DNA from: Plenodomus lindquistii
Lineage: Eukaryota; Ascomycota; Dothideomycetes; Pleosporales; Leptosphaeriaceae
Direction of reading: 5' to 3'
DNA: 64,000 nt
Assembly: GCA_025504975.1 (NCBI GenBank)
Contig: JANUWI010000003.1
Span: forward strand, 186,001-250,000
The notes under the pieces are model-generated. The model was given only the letters and a program-made list of their open reading frames with translations, did no database searches and was not told the origin of the DNA. This document shows, piece after piece, positions 10,022-21,180 of this stretch; position 1 is the first letter of the stretch, and each line of letters starts with the position of its first letter. A program made the translations under genes and the position numbers.

Positions 10022-12414
10022 GACGAATGGTAAACAAGGGACAAGAAGATGCTAAGGTCGCGACTCGCTGATGAAAATGAAGGCAAAAGAAAGGAGGCAA
10101 ACAACATATTCACTACATAATGCCATCTGGTGACTTTTGGCCTCGGTATATGGAACAGGCTAGCCTAGTTGGCCGTGTTGCCCGCGCGGTTGTGGAGTCT
10201 TGGGGGTGAAAGCTGGGGTAGGTAAGCAGCCGAGGCACACTAGTAATCAGACTTTACTCGCCGCTGATTGGGTGTTAAGGTTCTAGCTGGGCTCGTACGA
10301 GTTGCTGCTTTGTGATGCATACACCTCATAATCTTTAATTTTTGTGGTAAGCATAAAGCAGCGAGGACACGACAATGGCTTCTTGCGCTTACTCGATAGC
10401 GGTTTGCTATATCCCAGAGTACACACTTCTTGTTCCTGTGACTTCTAGCACTTGTTGGTGTACTTTGATGGCCACAACACTTGTTGTCATACACATAGTA
10501 GCATCCAAATCACCACTGAGCAAGAAGAGCTTGGAGCCTCAGGAGAGAGCATCGCGCAGGTTATGCTACAGGTACTTGTTTTGCTTGAAGGAAGTGACTG
10601 CACTTCGTCTGGTCGACCAGAAGCCTATTGCTCGCTTTCGTCATGAGACTGTCGAACACTATTGATCACGAAGGCTCTCGGAGGGCTCTTCAATGCCTTT
10701 CCTGTGTTGGTTGTTAGTTGAGCTAAGTTCACACTCCTAACCGCGTCACTGCCATACGTCAACACGTCCAGGAACTCTTTTCTTTCCATCTTCCCTCCGC
10801 CTCTTCATGTCGCATACTCTTTAGTACATGGCCCCTTCGTGAGAGCTATGAGCCTTCTCATCTCGCTCCTTACCACATCTCCAGGACGACATCATCACGG
10901 TGCTCATGCCGCGCCAGCCACGATAGGGAAACCAACAGCTGGTAGACGTCAACGAAACCTGGTTTCTGTCACTTGCTCAACCCTTCCTTTGTTTCTTGTC
11001 TGACAGGGATATATAAGTCAACAGGGATCACTGCGAGCGTCCAAAGCCGGAGGGAGGTACCCTTGCGTACAAATGAGGACTGCTAGCACTGATGAGACAT
11101 ACTGTGTGTACTTGCAACCTTGACACCTATGGTTCGCTCGGTCATATCCACCGTACAATGGATCATCTTCTTTCCCACCGTTTCCTGCTTCACTGTGCGA
11201 TGCCGTCTATCATTCTCAGACCTCGACTACTCCGTTCCTGAGGTCTACTGCGAGAGAGCGAGCAAAAAGTCACCAAGGCAGTTAGCATCAGAATGAACTC
11301 CCCACGGCCACGCAGTTATAATGGTGCTGCCACGCCTTTGAGACTAACTGATTCTTCATCGGGCGACAACTGTTGCTCGGGCAGCAAAGCGCCTTGTGTG
11401 CCTTTCATATTACATTACGAATTTTTGTCTGGGTATTTTGTAAAGAACAAAATGCTAAAAGACCTTCTGCGAACAACACTGGATCAGTGCATGCACTTGT
11501 CCACCTCACATCCCCATCAGTATCATACCCGTATACATAACCCTGAAAACCTCACATACACGTATCCCAACTTCTCACACCACTGAACATACTATACATT
11601 CACTAACACCCCACCTACCAACCAAAACGTGCACCGCCCCATTCGCCCATCCTCCGCACTCTTCCATGGTGGGAGAGGGGCACAGCCTCACCCCGAAAGA
11701 ACTTCCCTGATTAAAAAACAACCTTGCCCCTCCATCAATCTCACACCCCGCCGTGCCCCTCGTTGCCCCTCGCTGTCGCCCTTTGCCCCTCAGATAGCTC
11801 TACAATCCACAGTCTGATGCGCAACTTTCCCGTTCGAGTAGGAGGTGCCCCGCGCGACGTTTTGTGCGGAACCTGCTACCATATGTTGACAACACTTCAC
11901 GATGGGGGGGGGGGGGGGGCCGCGTGGTTCGCGCGTCTCCCAATATAACGAGGAGATTTAAGATGCTGTTGTGTTGAGTACTTGAACGGAGAAGGATGAG
12001 TTGTGTTGGAGAAGAGATGAGTTTTTTTGAGTGGTGATATAGAGGATATGTGGGTTTTGGGCGCATGCATCGTTTTGTGATAATGCTGGGGTTGGAGAGG
12101 GTAGCATACTCAGCTGCCAGAGGCACTGCGCGTTAAGGCGTAAGAATTGTCTACCAACCCTTTGCCAAAATATACCGCATGTCCTCGCTGTTGCATAGAG
12201 AAAGGCATCCTAATCCCCTCTTCTCTCCCACTATTCGCTTTCTCTTTTCCAATATCCCCCACAGTCCCATTACCAGAGCACTCAGCGCACCCTCAAAAAC
12301 AATCACCCCTCTTCCTTCCATGCCAATGCCACTCTAAAAAAGGAAATTTCGCAGCCCCACATTCCAAGTGATTTTGAAAACTATGGGTTGTCAAAGCGAA
12401 AAAAAAATCAAGAT
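10022..12414. other. Gene-poor intergenic region with poly-G and TGCCCCTC cluster
   Basis: About 2.4 kb with no supported protein gene. Open frames here (for example 10375-10665 and 11293-11586) lack domains and splice logic. Notable contents are a TATATAAG string near 11010, four TGCCCCTC octamers plus one reverse copy at 11675-11791, and a run of 16 G at 11904-11919. A long non-coding RNA cannot be excluded. Confidence 0.5.
11904..11919. repeat. Run of 16 G
   Basis: Uninterrupted G homopolymer on the plus strand; such runs are prone to length error in assembly. Confidence 0.85.
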
Positions 12415-12519
12415 GTCCCGTGCCAGACTCGAACTGGCGGCCTTGGGATTTCTACTCTAGAAGAGTAGTCATACATGATGATATGAGACCCACGTGATAA
12501 CCAACTACACCAACGAGAC
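12415..12519 (-). tRNA. tRNA-Met (CAT), elongator type, with 32-nt intron
   Basis: On the minus strand the sequence folds as a complete cloverleaf. The 7-bp acceptor stem pairs GTCTCGT with ACGGGAC with one U-G pair. The D arm has A14, G18G19 and A21 in place. The anticodon stem TGGGT/TCCCA has the T31-T39 opposition also seen in yeast elongator Met. The variable loop has five bases, and the T stem GCCAG/CTGGC encloses TTCGAGT. The anticodon loop reads CT-CAT-A. A 32-nt intron sits after position 37, the canonical place. It contains ATG able to pair with the anticodon and a 7-bp hairpin. No CCA is encoded, as expected in eukaryotes. Confidence 0.85.
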
Positions 12520-13109
12520 GTTGCGAACTGGAAGCTCGCGTTGGTGATTTATGAGTAAGCTGGAAATCATTTGATCAATATCATAAGCAATTTGGAGTGA
12601 AAGGCCCTCGCAGACATTGTGGCCATCTGGCATCCTTTGTCAGAAGTGGACGGGTGGTGGTGACGATGGTGGGGCAGGGTGTCGAGTTTTGCAAGCGGGT
12701 GGGGGGTAGGTTGGGGGCTAGTGATGGTTATGATGGAGCTCCATACCGGAAAACATGCACCATTAGAACCGTCGCCACAGACAAGTGAGTGCATGGTCCT
12801 GAATCGACATGTTGTCCTTTGCGTACCATAGCGTACTTCGCCGTATCATGTGCGAAGCTCACTATCAGCGAGGGGTTGTTGAAGCTTCCCATACCTCTTG
12901 ATCCATGATAGAGCAGCAACGTCAATGTTGTCGATATATAGGTGACATAGCACATATTACATTAAGTCTATCGTATCTGTGCATTGGTCAAGTCAGCCTG
13001 ACTTAAGCCCACCCCTGCTCCTAAACACCGTTTTGGACGCCGTTAGATCATTGTCCATATTATTCTGATACTCATGGAAGTCATGAGTGTCTTACAAATG
13101 CATCATTAT
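12520..13109. other. Intergenic region, no gene seen
   Basis: Flank between the tRNA 5' end and the 3' end of RBD2. I see no coding or RNA signal. Confidence 0.5.
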
Positions 13110-14238
13110 CTACGGTCCAAGTCTTTGTCCGTCCCCGGGTACAGGGCTTCTGGGCATGTTGCCGAGCGGTATGGCGGTGGTGGTTGGTAGAACGCCGTAA
13201 CGACCGTACGTCTTCTGGTCCACGCTGACATAATGTGGTAGTCTCCCAAGCAAGTTAAGTTTGGTTTCGACCCATCTGAGGATCTTCTCGTGGGGTACGA
13301 GGAATTTGATGTAACCGGAGGCCCATAGGTAGCCGAGACCAGCGCCGCAGAGATGCCCGATGAGGCTTACGTTCGGGACGAGAATGCTTGTGACGACGAT
13401 GAGCATAAGAGGCGTAGTCCATGTCGGGATTTTGTAAGGACCAACACTGTGGAGGTTAGTGAATGTAGTGCATGGCTGAGCTCTGATGTACCTGAAGTTG
13501 GGGTTCATCTTCTGTGTCTTCATGACCTCGGCAGAAAGAAGTAGGAACACCCAGACGCTGCTGTGTGTTAGTCTACTGCACTTTTCTCACTAAGTAAGAG
13601 GTCTCAACGAACCTTGCTCCCATGACAATAGTATTGCTCCTGAAAACAAACTTCTCCAACAGTGTGTAGACCCCACCAGGGATCGTCCCGAAGGCTTTGC
13701 TTCGTTAGCAAAGAAATGGTATGTGGTTTGAATTTACGCACGCCCAGTAAAGAGTGCCAAAGTAACCAGTGTTCCATATTCAGACTCGAATCGTTCGATG
13801 AGAGGTGTGACGGCGACCAGGTTGAAGATCATGTGGAAGAAGTTGAGATGTAGTAGCGGGAACAGATTGAGTCTATGCACTGTAGGGCAGAATATGTCAG
13901 CTTTTCAAGTAATTTCAAAAATTGTAACAGGCTCTTCACGCATCCTCTGCTTCTGGTTTTAAGATGACAGTGAATAGCATCACACTCAAAAGACTCAAGT
14001 ACAAGGAATATTCCCTCGCTCCCGTCTGTCCACCTCTTTCTAACCCATGCGAAATCAACGTACTCTGTGAAAAGTCCATCTTGGCCGGCTCTAACCGCCC
14101 AAACTCCCTGATCCACGGGAAGGGTATTGTCGCAATCCATAGTCCCAATATAGCGGCGACGAGCACACGAGTGCAGAAAGGCAGTCGGAAGACATACGAC
14201 CGTATCCGCGCGGGACTGAACTGGGGAAAAGACGGCAT
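13110..14238 (-). CDS. RBD2: Rhomboid-family intramembrane protease Rbd2
   Basis: Five exons (14238-14064, 13879-13742, 13694-13613, 13557-13492, 13446-13110) encode 265 residues. The fold shows a first TM segment at about residues 27-45, then HLNFFHMIFNL typical of the rhomboid HxxxN region. The catalytic serine lies in MGASVWVF, and the partner histidine in GHLCGAGLGYLWA. This is the Golgi rhomboid that cleaves SREBP in fission yeast and Aspergillus. The C-terminus ends with GDGQRLG, which resembles the Cdc48-binding SHP box. Intron 3 ends CAGCAG, so an extra serine may be included by alternative acceptor use (13560 instead of 13557). It is divergent from GAA1 with 228 bp between starts. 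Confidence 0.92.
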
Positions 14239-14466
14239 GGCGGAGCGCGACGTGAGTGAGACAGAGACGCAGGCGCGTAGACGTGCGATGGACAGAAGAG
14301 AGAGGCGGCTGCGGCTAGGGTCCAGGGACCGCGTTTGCGCTAGTGTCGATCCTCCCGCCTTACGACCTTCCCAGACGGAGTGCGCCAGGTGCTGGGCCGA
14401 AGAGAAGAGGACACGAGTTTTCCTCCTTCTTTCTCGTCGAGGCACAATCCATTCAGTGTGGTGGTG
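14239..14466. promoter_or_regulatory. Bidirectional promoter RBD2/GAA1
   Basis: Only 228 bp separate the two start codons, so regulatory sequence must be shared. Long open frames on both strands across this region are not supported as coding. Confidence 0.5.
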
Positions 14467-16482
14467 ATGGCGTTGATCTGTCAGTGCCATTCTATATGCG
14501 CCGAAGAGACATGATGGCTAACGTCTGCAGCATCGATATTGGCGCTCCGCCAGGATGCCCGCCTTCTCAAGATCCCACCTTACCTGTCTGCGCTGTGCAT
14601 CATTGTCGGCATAGCATGGCTGCTCGTGCTGCCTCTGAATGAGTACTCGCGGAACACGTACGTCTCGGAGAATGCCCTACTGCCTGGCCAAGTGCATACG
14701 TACTTTACCGGCAGCGAGCACAATGTCTTTCGAGCCTATCGCCATGAGGTCCATGGCTTGATCGACAAGCCTGTGGAAGAGTACGTTACAAAACAGTGTG
14801 TTGCAAGAGTGTATTACTCATAACCCCTCAGGCGCTCTCGCAAGCTCGAAACCATCTTCAAAGAGCAGAACCTCAAGTTCGCGACCCAAAAGTACAACTA
14901 CACTGTCTCGAACCGCACAATTGCAGATGAGAACGTCTACGCTATCCTCCAAGGGCCTCGCGCCGACGCCACCGAAGCCATTGTCCTCATAGGAGCATGG
15001 AAGAATATGGATGATGAGGTCAACACTTCTGGTGTGGCTCTGGTCCTCACGCTGGCTCGATACTTCAAGCGCTGGAGTCTGTGGAGCAAAGACATCATCT
15101 TCCTTGTCTCTGGAGACAGCACTACGGGGCCACAGGCTTGGGTTGACGCATACCACAACGGACACGATGAGCGTTATGTTGAAGGGCTGAAGATCAAGAG
15201 TGGAGCCCTGCAAGCTGCTGTTGCGGTTGACTATCCTGCGGGACCTTGGGGTCACCGATATGAAAAGCTGCATGTCGTATACGACGGTACCAATGGCCAA
15301 CTTCCCAACTTGGATCTCTTCAACACTGCGGTACAGATTGCACATGGCCAGATGGGCATTGCGTGTGGAATCCAGAACATGTGGAGACATAACGATGCAT
15401 ACAAGGTGCGACTGGAGACCATGTTCCGAGGCATGCTCGCTCAGGGTATGGGCCATGCCACTGGGCCTCACTCATCCTTCATCCCATATCACGTCGACGC
15501 CATCACTCTTCAAACTGTCGGAGATGGCTGGCACGACGAAATGTCTCTTGGAAAGACCGTCGAGTCTCTCTTCCGCAGCTTGAACAATCTGCTCGAACAT
15601 CTCCACCAGAGCTTCTTCTTCTACCTCTTGCTGCATTCAAACCGCTTCGTCAGCATCGGCACCTACCTCCCCTCCGCCATGCTCATCGCCGTAAACTTCA
15701 GCATCGCCGCAATCGCCCTCTGGGTCCAAAGCGGACGCTCCACCAACCCACCCCCAAACCCAGCATCCACCTTACCACCCAACGACAAAATCCCCGAAAA
15801 ACCCGTATCCCCCGATACCCAAACCTCACCCTCTTCCACCACAGACCCGGACCCACCCCCCGCCGTCGAACTAGTCACCCACAACGGTTCCCTCGCCATC
15901 GTCCCCAAACCCCTAACCACCATAACCTCACGCCCCCTCCTCCTCCCCCTCTCCATAGTCCTATTCCTCCACTTCGCCGGCCTAATCCCCCTCTACCTCT
16001 TCAACCACTGGGACGAATCCCAACTCCACGCTCTCTTCCTAACCCTCGCAAACGTCACCATCCTCATCCCCCTCGGCATCGCCTTCTTCTTCTTCAACAA
16101 CCGGCCCCTATCCATGCAGGAAACAGACTTGATTCAATGTTTCTCCCTCCTGCTGCTGGGAGTCTTCCTCGCTGTTCTTGCGACGCTGAATTTTAGTCTG
16201 AGTTTTTTGGTGGGGGTGAGTTGTGCGCCGTTTAGCTTTATACGGAGGTCGAGGAGTTTGGGACGCAATGTGGGACTGTTGGCGGTTGTGGCGGTGTTGA
16301 ATCCGTTGTTGGTGGTGCAGCTGGCGACGCGTCTGTTGGGAGGGGATTTGGGGGTTGTGCTGGCGAAGGCGGCGGTGGGATGGCATGTTTGGGGGCTGTG
16401 GACGCAGGTGGTTGTGTGTTTGGTGTGGTTGCCGGCGTGGGCGATTAATGCTAGTGTTATTGCGACGGGGGCTTTTGAGTAG
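14467..16482 (+). CDS. GAA1: GPI transamidase component Gaa1
   Basis: Three exons (14467-14479, 14531-14780, 14832-16482) encode 637 residues. The first exon is only 13 bp (MALI plus one base). Its intron is 51 bp with a GCTAAC branch point. I chose it because the second exon has no in-frame ATG, and the join gives MALISSILALRQDARLLK, a normal Gaa1 start. A TM helix at about residues 25-45 is followed by a luminal M28-like domain (EAIVLIGAW, DDEVNTSGVAL). A proline-rich linker follows, then about six C-terminal TM helices. Gaa1 is an ER membrane subunit of the complex that swaps a C-terminal signal for a GPI anchor. The GH72 protein at 61.6 kb is a likely client. Confidence 0.93.
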
Positions 16483-16728
16483 GGGGATGATTGAGGGAGG
16501 AGATGTGCGCATGTAAATTATGATTGCATTGTAGGATATCGAGATGTTTGTATCATGGTTCTTCATTTCGTTGGCCGGTGTGATGGGAGCACTGGCTTTA
16601 GTCTACGGTCACATGGGATAGGTGTCCATCTTACAGCCATGCATGCCACGAGGTCATACGTGGGGACAACCTTGTATTGTGCGACAGGACGAGTTAATAA
16701 CTACTTGGCGAAGCAGTCGTCAACACGT

Positions 16729-17928
16729 TCAAGCCGCCCACACGTCCTTGCCAACACCCTCGATCCAGTTGCCAAGCTGGTTGACACTTGCATCCCACTC
16801 CCTCAACCTCGACCGCATGCTCTCAATCTGCTTCATGTCCAAAACCTTTGGTTGTACCCAGTTGATCCGCGCAATCTCCGCGACCTGGTCAATCTGACCC
16901 CTCAGCAAGCCCAAGCTCAACGCCTTCATGATGAGATGCTCAATCTCCTTGGGCTGGACCTTGGTCTCCTGCGAAATCTCCGAAAAGGTCATGGCGCGGT
17001 CGTGTGGTGGGCGGCGGAAGACAGTCTCAGTCAAGGCTGATAGCGAAATCTTTTGGTAGAGGAAGGTCTGGTGCTCTTTCAGAAGCGGGACCTTGGAGAT
17101 GTTGCCAGCGAGGACGTCGTATGCAATCAAGTCGCCGCGATTGAAGGCGAACAGGAGATCGCGCAGCCACGCGTGCGGAGTGTTGACTAGCGAGTCGAGG
17201 ATGGGATGTAGGAGCAGTTCTCCAAAGTTGTAGATGGAGTCTGAGACGAGAGCAGCGATGCTCAGGTCGTAGGCGCGGGACTGGCGTTCTCGGAGTTCCA
17301 AGTCGGCAAGGTCGACGCAGGCGAGGAAGAGCAGGGCGTTCTTGTAGTAGGCGGCGAACTCGTGCTTGGACTTGTAGTACTCTGCGCTGGCGCGGTAGAA
17401 GGACGCGTGCACAACCGTCTCGACCGAATCGAAGCCGTCTAGTATTTGCTCGCACTCATCGAGCTTCTTCTTGGCGCCCTCCTCGTCCCGTAACCTCAGC
17501 TGGATGCTGGCTGCAGCGACTGTGGCGTAGACGAAGGCGTCTTGTGAGGCGGGCTTGTTGACGCTCTTTGCGAGGTTGTCGACAAAGGTGAGGCGCTCCT
17601 TGTCATCTGGGGGTGTTATCAAGCGCATTCAATACAACTCAAGCCGTGGCATACCCTTGTATTGTGTGGCGGCATTCAAGCCCAGTGTGACCAACTTGAG
17701 CTGGTTGATCTTGTTGGCGAAGCTCTTGATGAACGTCTCGAAGAAGGGTATCCGTTGCTTGGCGCTGTCCGGGTGGTCGTAGAAGTCGACGAGCTTGTCC
17801 GTCAGCTCGTGCCACAGTTTGCGCTCCCAGTAGTCTTCGAAGGTGATGAAGTATTCCTGCAGCTCCTCGGGTGCCTGGTCCCGCGCATCGCCCAGCAGGT
17901 TGGGGATCGTGTCCGTGTCCATGGCCAT
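16729..17928 (-). CDS. RPN9: 26S proteasome regulatory subunit Rpn9 (PSMD13)
   Basis: Two exons (17928-17655 and 17606-16729; 48 bp intron) encode 383 residues. An upstream in-frame ATG at 17973 would add 15 residues, but the start at 17928 (MAMDTD) is more usual. The N-terminal half is a helical repeat array. The C-terminal third is a PCI domain with SLSALTETVFRRPPHDRAMTF followed by the winged-helix part and a final helix for the lid bundle. The subunit belongs to the lid of the 19S regulatory particle. The join reads QYKDDKERLTFV, in agreement with the family. It is divergent from the complex I gene and convergent with GAA1. Confidence 0.95.
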
Positions 17929-18192
17929 GGTGGTGGTCGTGTTGCTGCCGATGTGTCGATGTGTCTGGGCCAATTATGGGTGCAGTGTGTAGCGGCAGTG
18001 GCGGGTGATGGGCGGCAGCAAGTGTTTGTGAGGGCGGGACGTGTGTACTGCTGGTGCATGGCGTTGCGGCGGAAGCTACGACAGCCTAGCGCTCCTCCTC
18101 CGCCAAGCCCAGGAACCATCGACGTCGGTTCATCCGAGCTCCCCCAGCAGCGCTGCATGCCACCCGCCCTCCCGCCATTGACTGCCGCAACC
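17929..18192. promoter_or_regulatory. Bidirectional promoter RPN9 / complex I 40-kDa subunit
   Basis: The start codons are 264 bp apart on opposite strands. Both genes encode housekeeping complexes, so shared constitutive control is plausible. Confidence 0.5.
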
Positions 18193-19522
18193 ATGGCCTC
18201 GCCACTCCGCATTGCTCCAAAGGGAGCGGCGTTGCGGGCCCCCGTGCCCTCGATGCGCGCAGCACGATTCTGCACCTCCGTCTACCGCCCGCAACAGATC
18301 AACCACGACGTCCGGATAACCAGGTAGGGAGGGCGATGACGATGGTGCAGGCTGGGCGCTGATGTTGAGACAGGACTGGAAAGCCCATTCTGACCGTCTC
18401 TGGTGGACGTTCTGGTGTCGGAGGTGTGTAGCAGCCCGCATCCGCACTACACACGATACAGCCCACTCAAACGAAACTACAGGATACACTGCGACTGTCT
18501 TTGGAGCGACAGGATTTCTGGGACGATACATTGTGAACAGACTGGGTGCGTGGACTTGGTCTAGGCGCAAGGCAGGCCTCGGGCTAACGTGAGGAACAGC
18601 TCGCTCAGGATGCACCGTCATTGTTCCCTTCCGCGAGGAAATGGCAAAGCGTCACCTCAAAGTCGCAGGAGACTTGGGTCGCGTCATCTTCATGGAAATG
18701 GACCTCCGCAACACGCCGTCGATTGAGGAGAGCGTGCGGCACTCTGACATTGTCTACAATCTCATTGGTCGCGACTACCCCACCAAGAACTTCGATTTGG
18801 AGGACGTCCATGTTGAGGGAACCGAGCGCATTGCTGAGGCTGTCGCAAAATACGACATTGACCGATTTGTGCAGGTTTCGTCGCATAGTGCAGATGTCAA
18901 TTCACCATCCGAGTTTTACCGCACCAAGGCTAGGGGCGAGCAAGTAGCGCGCTCCATCTTCCCCGAAACCACCATTGTTCGTCCTGCGCCAATGTTCGGA
19001 TTCGAGGACCGTCTGCTGCACCGTCTTGCATACCCTTCAAACATTGTCACCGCCAACCACCTGCAAGAGCGTCTTCGCCCTGTCCACGTCATCGACGTCG
19101 GTATGGCGCTCGAGCAAATGCTCCACGATGACACCACCGCGTCTGAGACCTTTGAGCTCTACGGCCCCACCGAGTACTCCATGGAAGAAATCAACGCGCT
19201 TGTCGAGAAGGAAGCCATGAAAGTCCGCGGCCACGTCAACATTCCCAAGAAGATTCTCAAGCCCATTGCACATTACGCCAACAAGTTCCTGTGGTGGCCC
19301 ATCCACTCGGCCGACGAGGTTGAGCGGGAATTCATTGATCAGACCATCGACAAGAAGGCAAAGACGTTTGCCGATCTTGACATTGAGCCCGTAGAGTTGA
19401 AGAGTCTGACATTCGAGTACCTCCGTGGATACCGCAGTTCGTCATACTACGATTTGCCACCCATGTCGGAGAAGGAGAAGCGGGAAGAGAAGAAGTATCT
19501 ACACGTTCTCGACGATCAATAG
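18193..19522 (+). CDS. nuo-40: NADH:ubiquinone oxidoreductase 39/40-kDa subunit (NDUFA9)
   Basis: Four exons (18193-18323, 18374-18423, 18483-18545, 18600-19522) encode 388 residues. The first about 40 residues are basic and hydroxylated without acids, fitting a mitochondrial presequence. Exons 2 and 3 are 50 and 63 bp. The joins yield TGKPILTVSGGRSGVGGYTA and then TVFGATGFLGRY, the Rossmann GxxGxxG loop of an atypical short-chain dehydrogenase. Downstream are VYNLIGRDY, the family's NAD(P)-side segment, and RPAPMFGFEDRLL. This accessory subunit of complex I binds NADPH and stabilises the Q module. It lacks the usual SDR YxxxK pair in active form, as in the family. Confidence 0.94.
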
Positions 19523-19722
19523 ACGTGCGTGTGCAGGTAGAAGAATGGAATGCGAGTTTTGTATATACGTGTGCTCGTCATCTGGGCTGGTGGGCTGCAA
19601 TGATTTGTAGTAAAATCGTATCTTCTTTTTTTTTTTGGGTTTCAAAACTACTGTCCTAACTGAATCATACGTCTATGGAGTGGGGTATCATAAGTCTAAC
19701 ACTGCCTACATTCAATCTCGCT

Positions 19723-21180
19723 CTACGCTTTATTCTCCATCGCCACCTCCTTCTCCCTCTCCGCCAAAACATCCACCAAATACCTCCTAACCAACGCCTC
19801 GACACTATCCGGACCCTCCCTCTCCCCCCTCTCCACCCAATGCCGATAAACCTCCAGCACAACCTCAACCGCAATCAACGCAATAATCGCCCACTCCAGC
19901 CTCAACCCATGTTTCTCACTCAACTGCTCCCTCAACACGGCCGCAATCTCCTGCGCAAACCCAATCTTATCATTCAACACCTTGATCCTAACCCCAACAT
20001 CCAGCGCCCTTCCAACCTGATCGTAGTACTCGCCTAATCCGAGTTCGTGCCTGCTGTCCCAAAAGATGTCGGGCATGCTGTCTGTGAGTTCAGAGTAGAG
20101 GTTTAGTTGTGCGCGGATGGAGAGGAGTTCGCCTGTTTTGCGGAGGATGAAGGAGCGGGTGAAGGATGGGGGTGTGCGTTTTGGTAAAGGGGTTCTGCCT
20201 GTGCCTGAGTGGGAGGATGCGAGGGTGGTGGGGATGGAGCGGGTGGAGTTTTGGTAGTTTGAGAGGAGGGTTTCTAGGACGGCGAGTTTGGTGGAGCGCG
20301 CGAGGCCCGAGGAGAAGGCGATTTTGGCGAGGATGGTGTCGACTTCGTGGCGTTGGTCTGGGGGCGGTGAGGGGGAGGTGGGGTCGGAGGGGGGGTCTTG
20401 TTGTTGGGTGGAGGAGGAGGAGGGTGATGATGAAGGGGGTTCGGCTTTTGTACCTAGGACGATGGTGTCGCCGACGACTTGGCTGGTTTCCTTGCTGGGG
20501 TCTTCGAGGTAGTCGAGATCTTCTGTTTCGACGAGGTCGAGATGCGAGCCTTCTGCGGCAGAGGGCAGGATCTGGTTGACTAGTTTGAGAGCTTCGCGCT
20601 CCCGGACGTTCCATGTTACGACTGTGCCCGAGGGGAAGATGAAGATGTCGCCTTGTTGGTAGTCTTTTACTTCCGAGGGCCGCTCGCTGGTCTGGACGTG
20701 GATGACTTGGGGGTACAGGCCGGTTTGCAAGGGGTCGAGGTCGTAGCCTTGGGCTTTGACGAGGCGGGCGGCGGTGGGCATGTCGTAGGTCTCGGCAGCG
20801 CAGTAGGCAGTGACGGTCTTGGTTTCGGCGTCGGGGTCTATGAAGCGGGTGCGTCCTCTTGATTTGATAAAGGCTCGAGCATTCTGCGCTTCGACGGCGA
20901 CGCTTCGCAAGGACGATGTCTTGGCCGCAGTCTTTCGTGCTCCTTTGCGGCCATTGTGTGAGTGAAGCTCCTTGACGGCTTCCTCTTTGCTGCTGCCGTC
21001 GGCCGGTGTTTGTGGCAAGTCGAGTTTCTTCCTCAATGTACTTGAGGCTGAGATGGGGCGGATGGCAAAGGCACATGTCGGCTGCAATGCTGTTGGACAT
21101 GTTGGTGAGAGGATGCCATGGTTGCTGCATGGCAGACGTCTAGCCAGAGCATGCAGTGGTGCCTGTCGAAGGAGCGCCAT
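19723..21180 (-). CDS. DUF155 (RMD1/RMND1) family mitochondrial protein
   Basis: A single uninterrupted frame encodes 485 residues. The N-terminus (MALLRQAPLHALARRLP) is a strong mitochondrial presequence. The DUF155 core starts near residue 120 with VTAYCAAETYDM and continues through GDIFIFPSGTVVTWNV and LVETEDLDYL. A Ser/Pro/Gln-rich insertion of about 45 residues (roughly 250-295) interrupts it. A TM segment (LEWAIIALIAVEVVLEVY) lies near the C-terminus, as in human RMND1 and yeast Mrx10, which support mitochondrial translation at the inner membrane. Third-position GC is very high, so the opposite and shifted frames also stay open; those are shadows. It is divergent from VPS41 (251 bp). 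Confidence 0.9.
   Translation of the reverse strand: MALLRQAPLHALARRLPCSNHGILSPTCPTALQPTCAFAIRPISASSTLRKKLDLPQTPADGSSKEEAVKELHSHNGRKGARKTAAKTSSLRSVAVEAQNARAFIKSRGRTRFIDPDAETKTVTAYCAAETYDMPTAARLVKAQGYDLDPLQTGLYPQVIHVQTSERPSEVKDYQQGDIFIFPSGTVVTWNVREREALKLVNQILPSAAEGSHLDLVETEDLDYLEDPSKETSQVVGDTIVLGTKAEPPSSSPSSSSTQQQDPPSDPTSPSPPPDQRHEVDTILAKIAFSSGLARSTKLAVLETLLSNYQNSTRSIPTTLASSHSGTGRTPLPKRTPPSFTRSFILRKTGELLSIRAQLNLYSELTDSMPDIFWDSRHELGLGEYYDQVGRALDVGVRIKVLNDKIGFAQEIAAVLREQLSEKHGLRLEWAIIALIAVEVVLEVYRHWVERGEREGPDSVEALVRRYLVDVLAEREKEVAMENKA

Noticed and set aside
17662..18327. 221-codon plus-strand open frame upstream of the complex I gene
   Set aside because: Its 5' part is antisense to RPN9 exon 1. 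Only the last 44 codons, from the ATG at 18193, are real coding sequence.
20090..21130. 346-codon minus-strand open frame, rich in Arg, Pro and His
   Set aside because: It overlaps the DUF155 gene in another frame of the same strand. Its composition is what high third-position GC produces; it has no domain.
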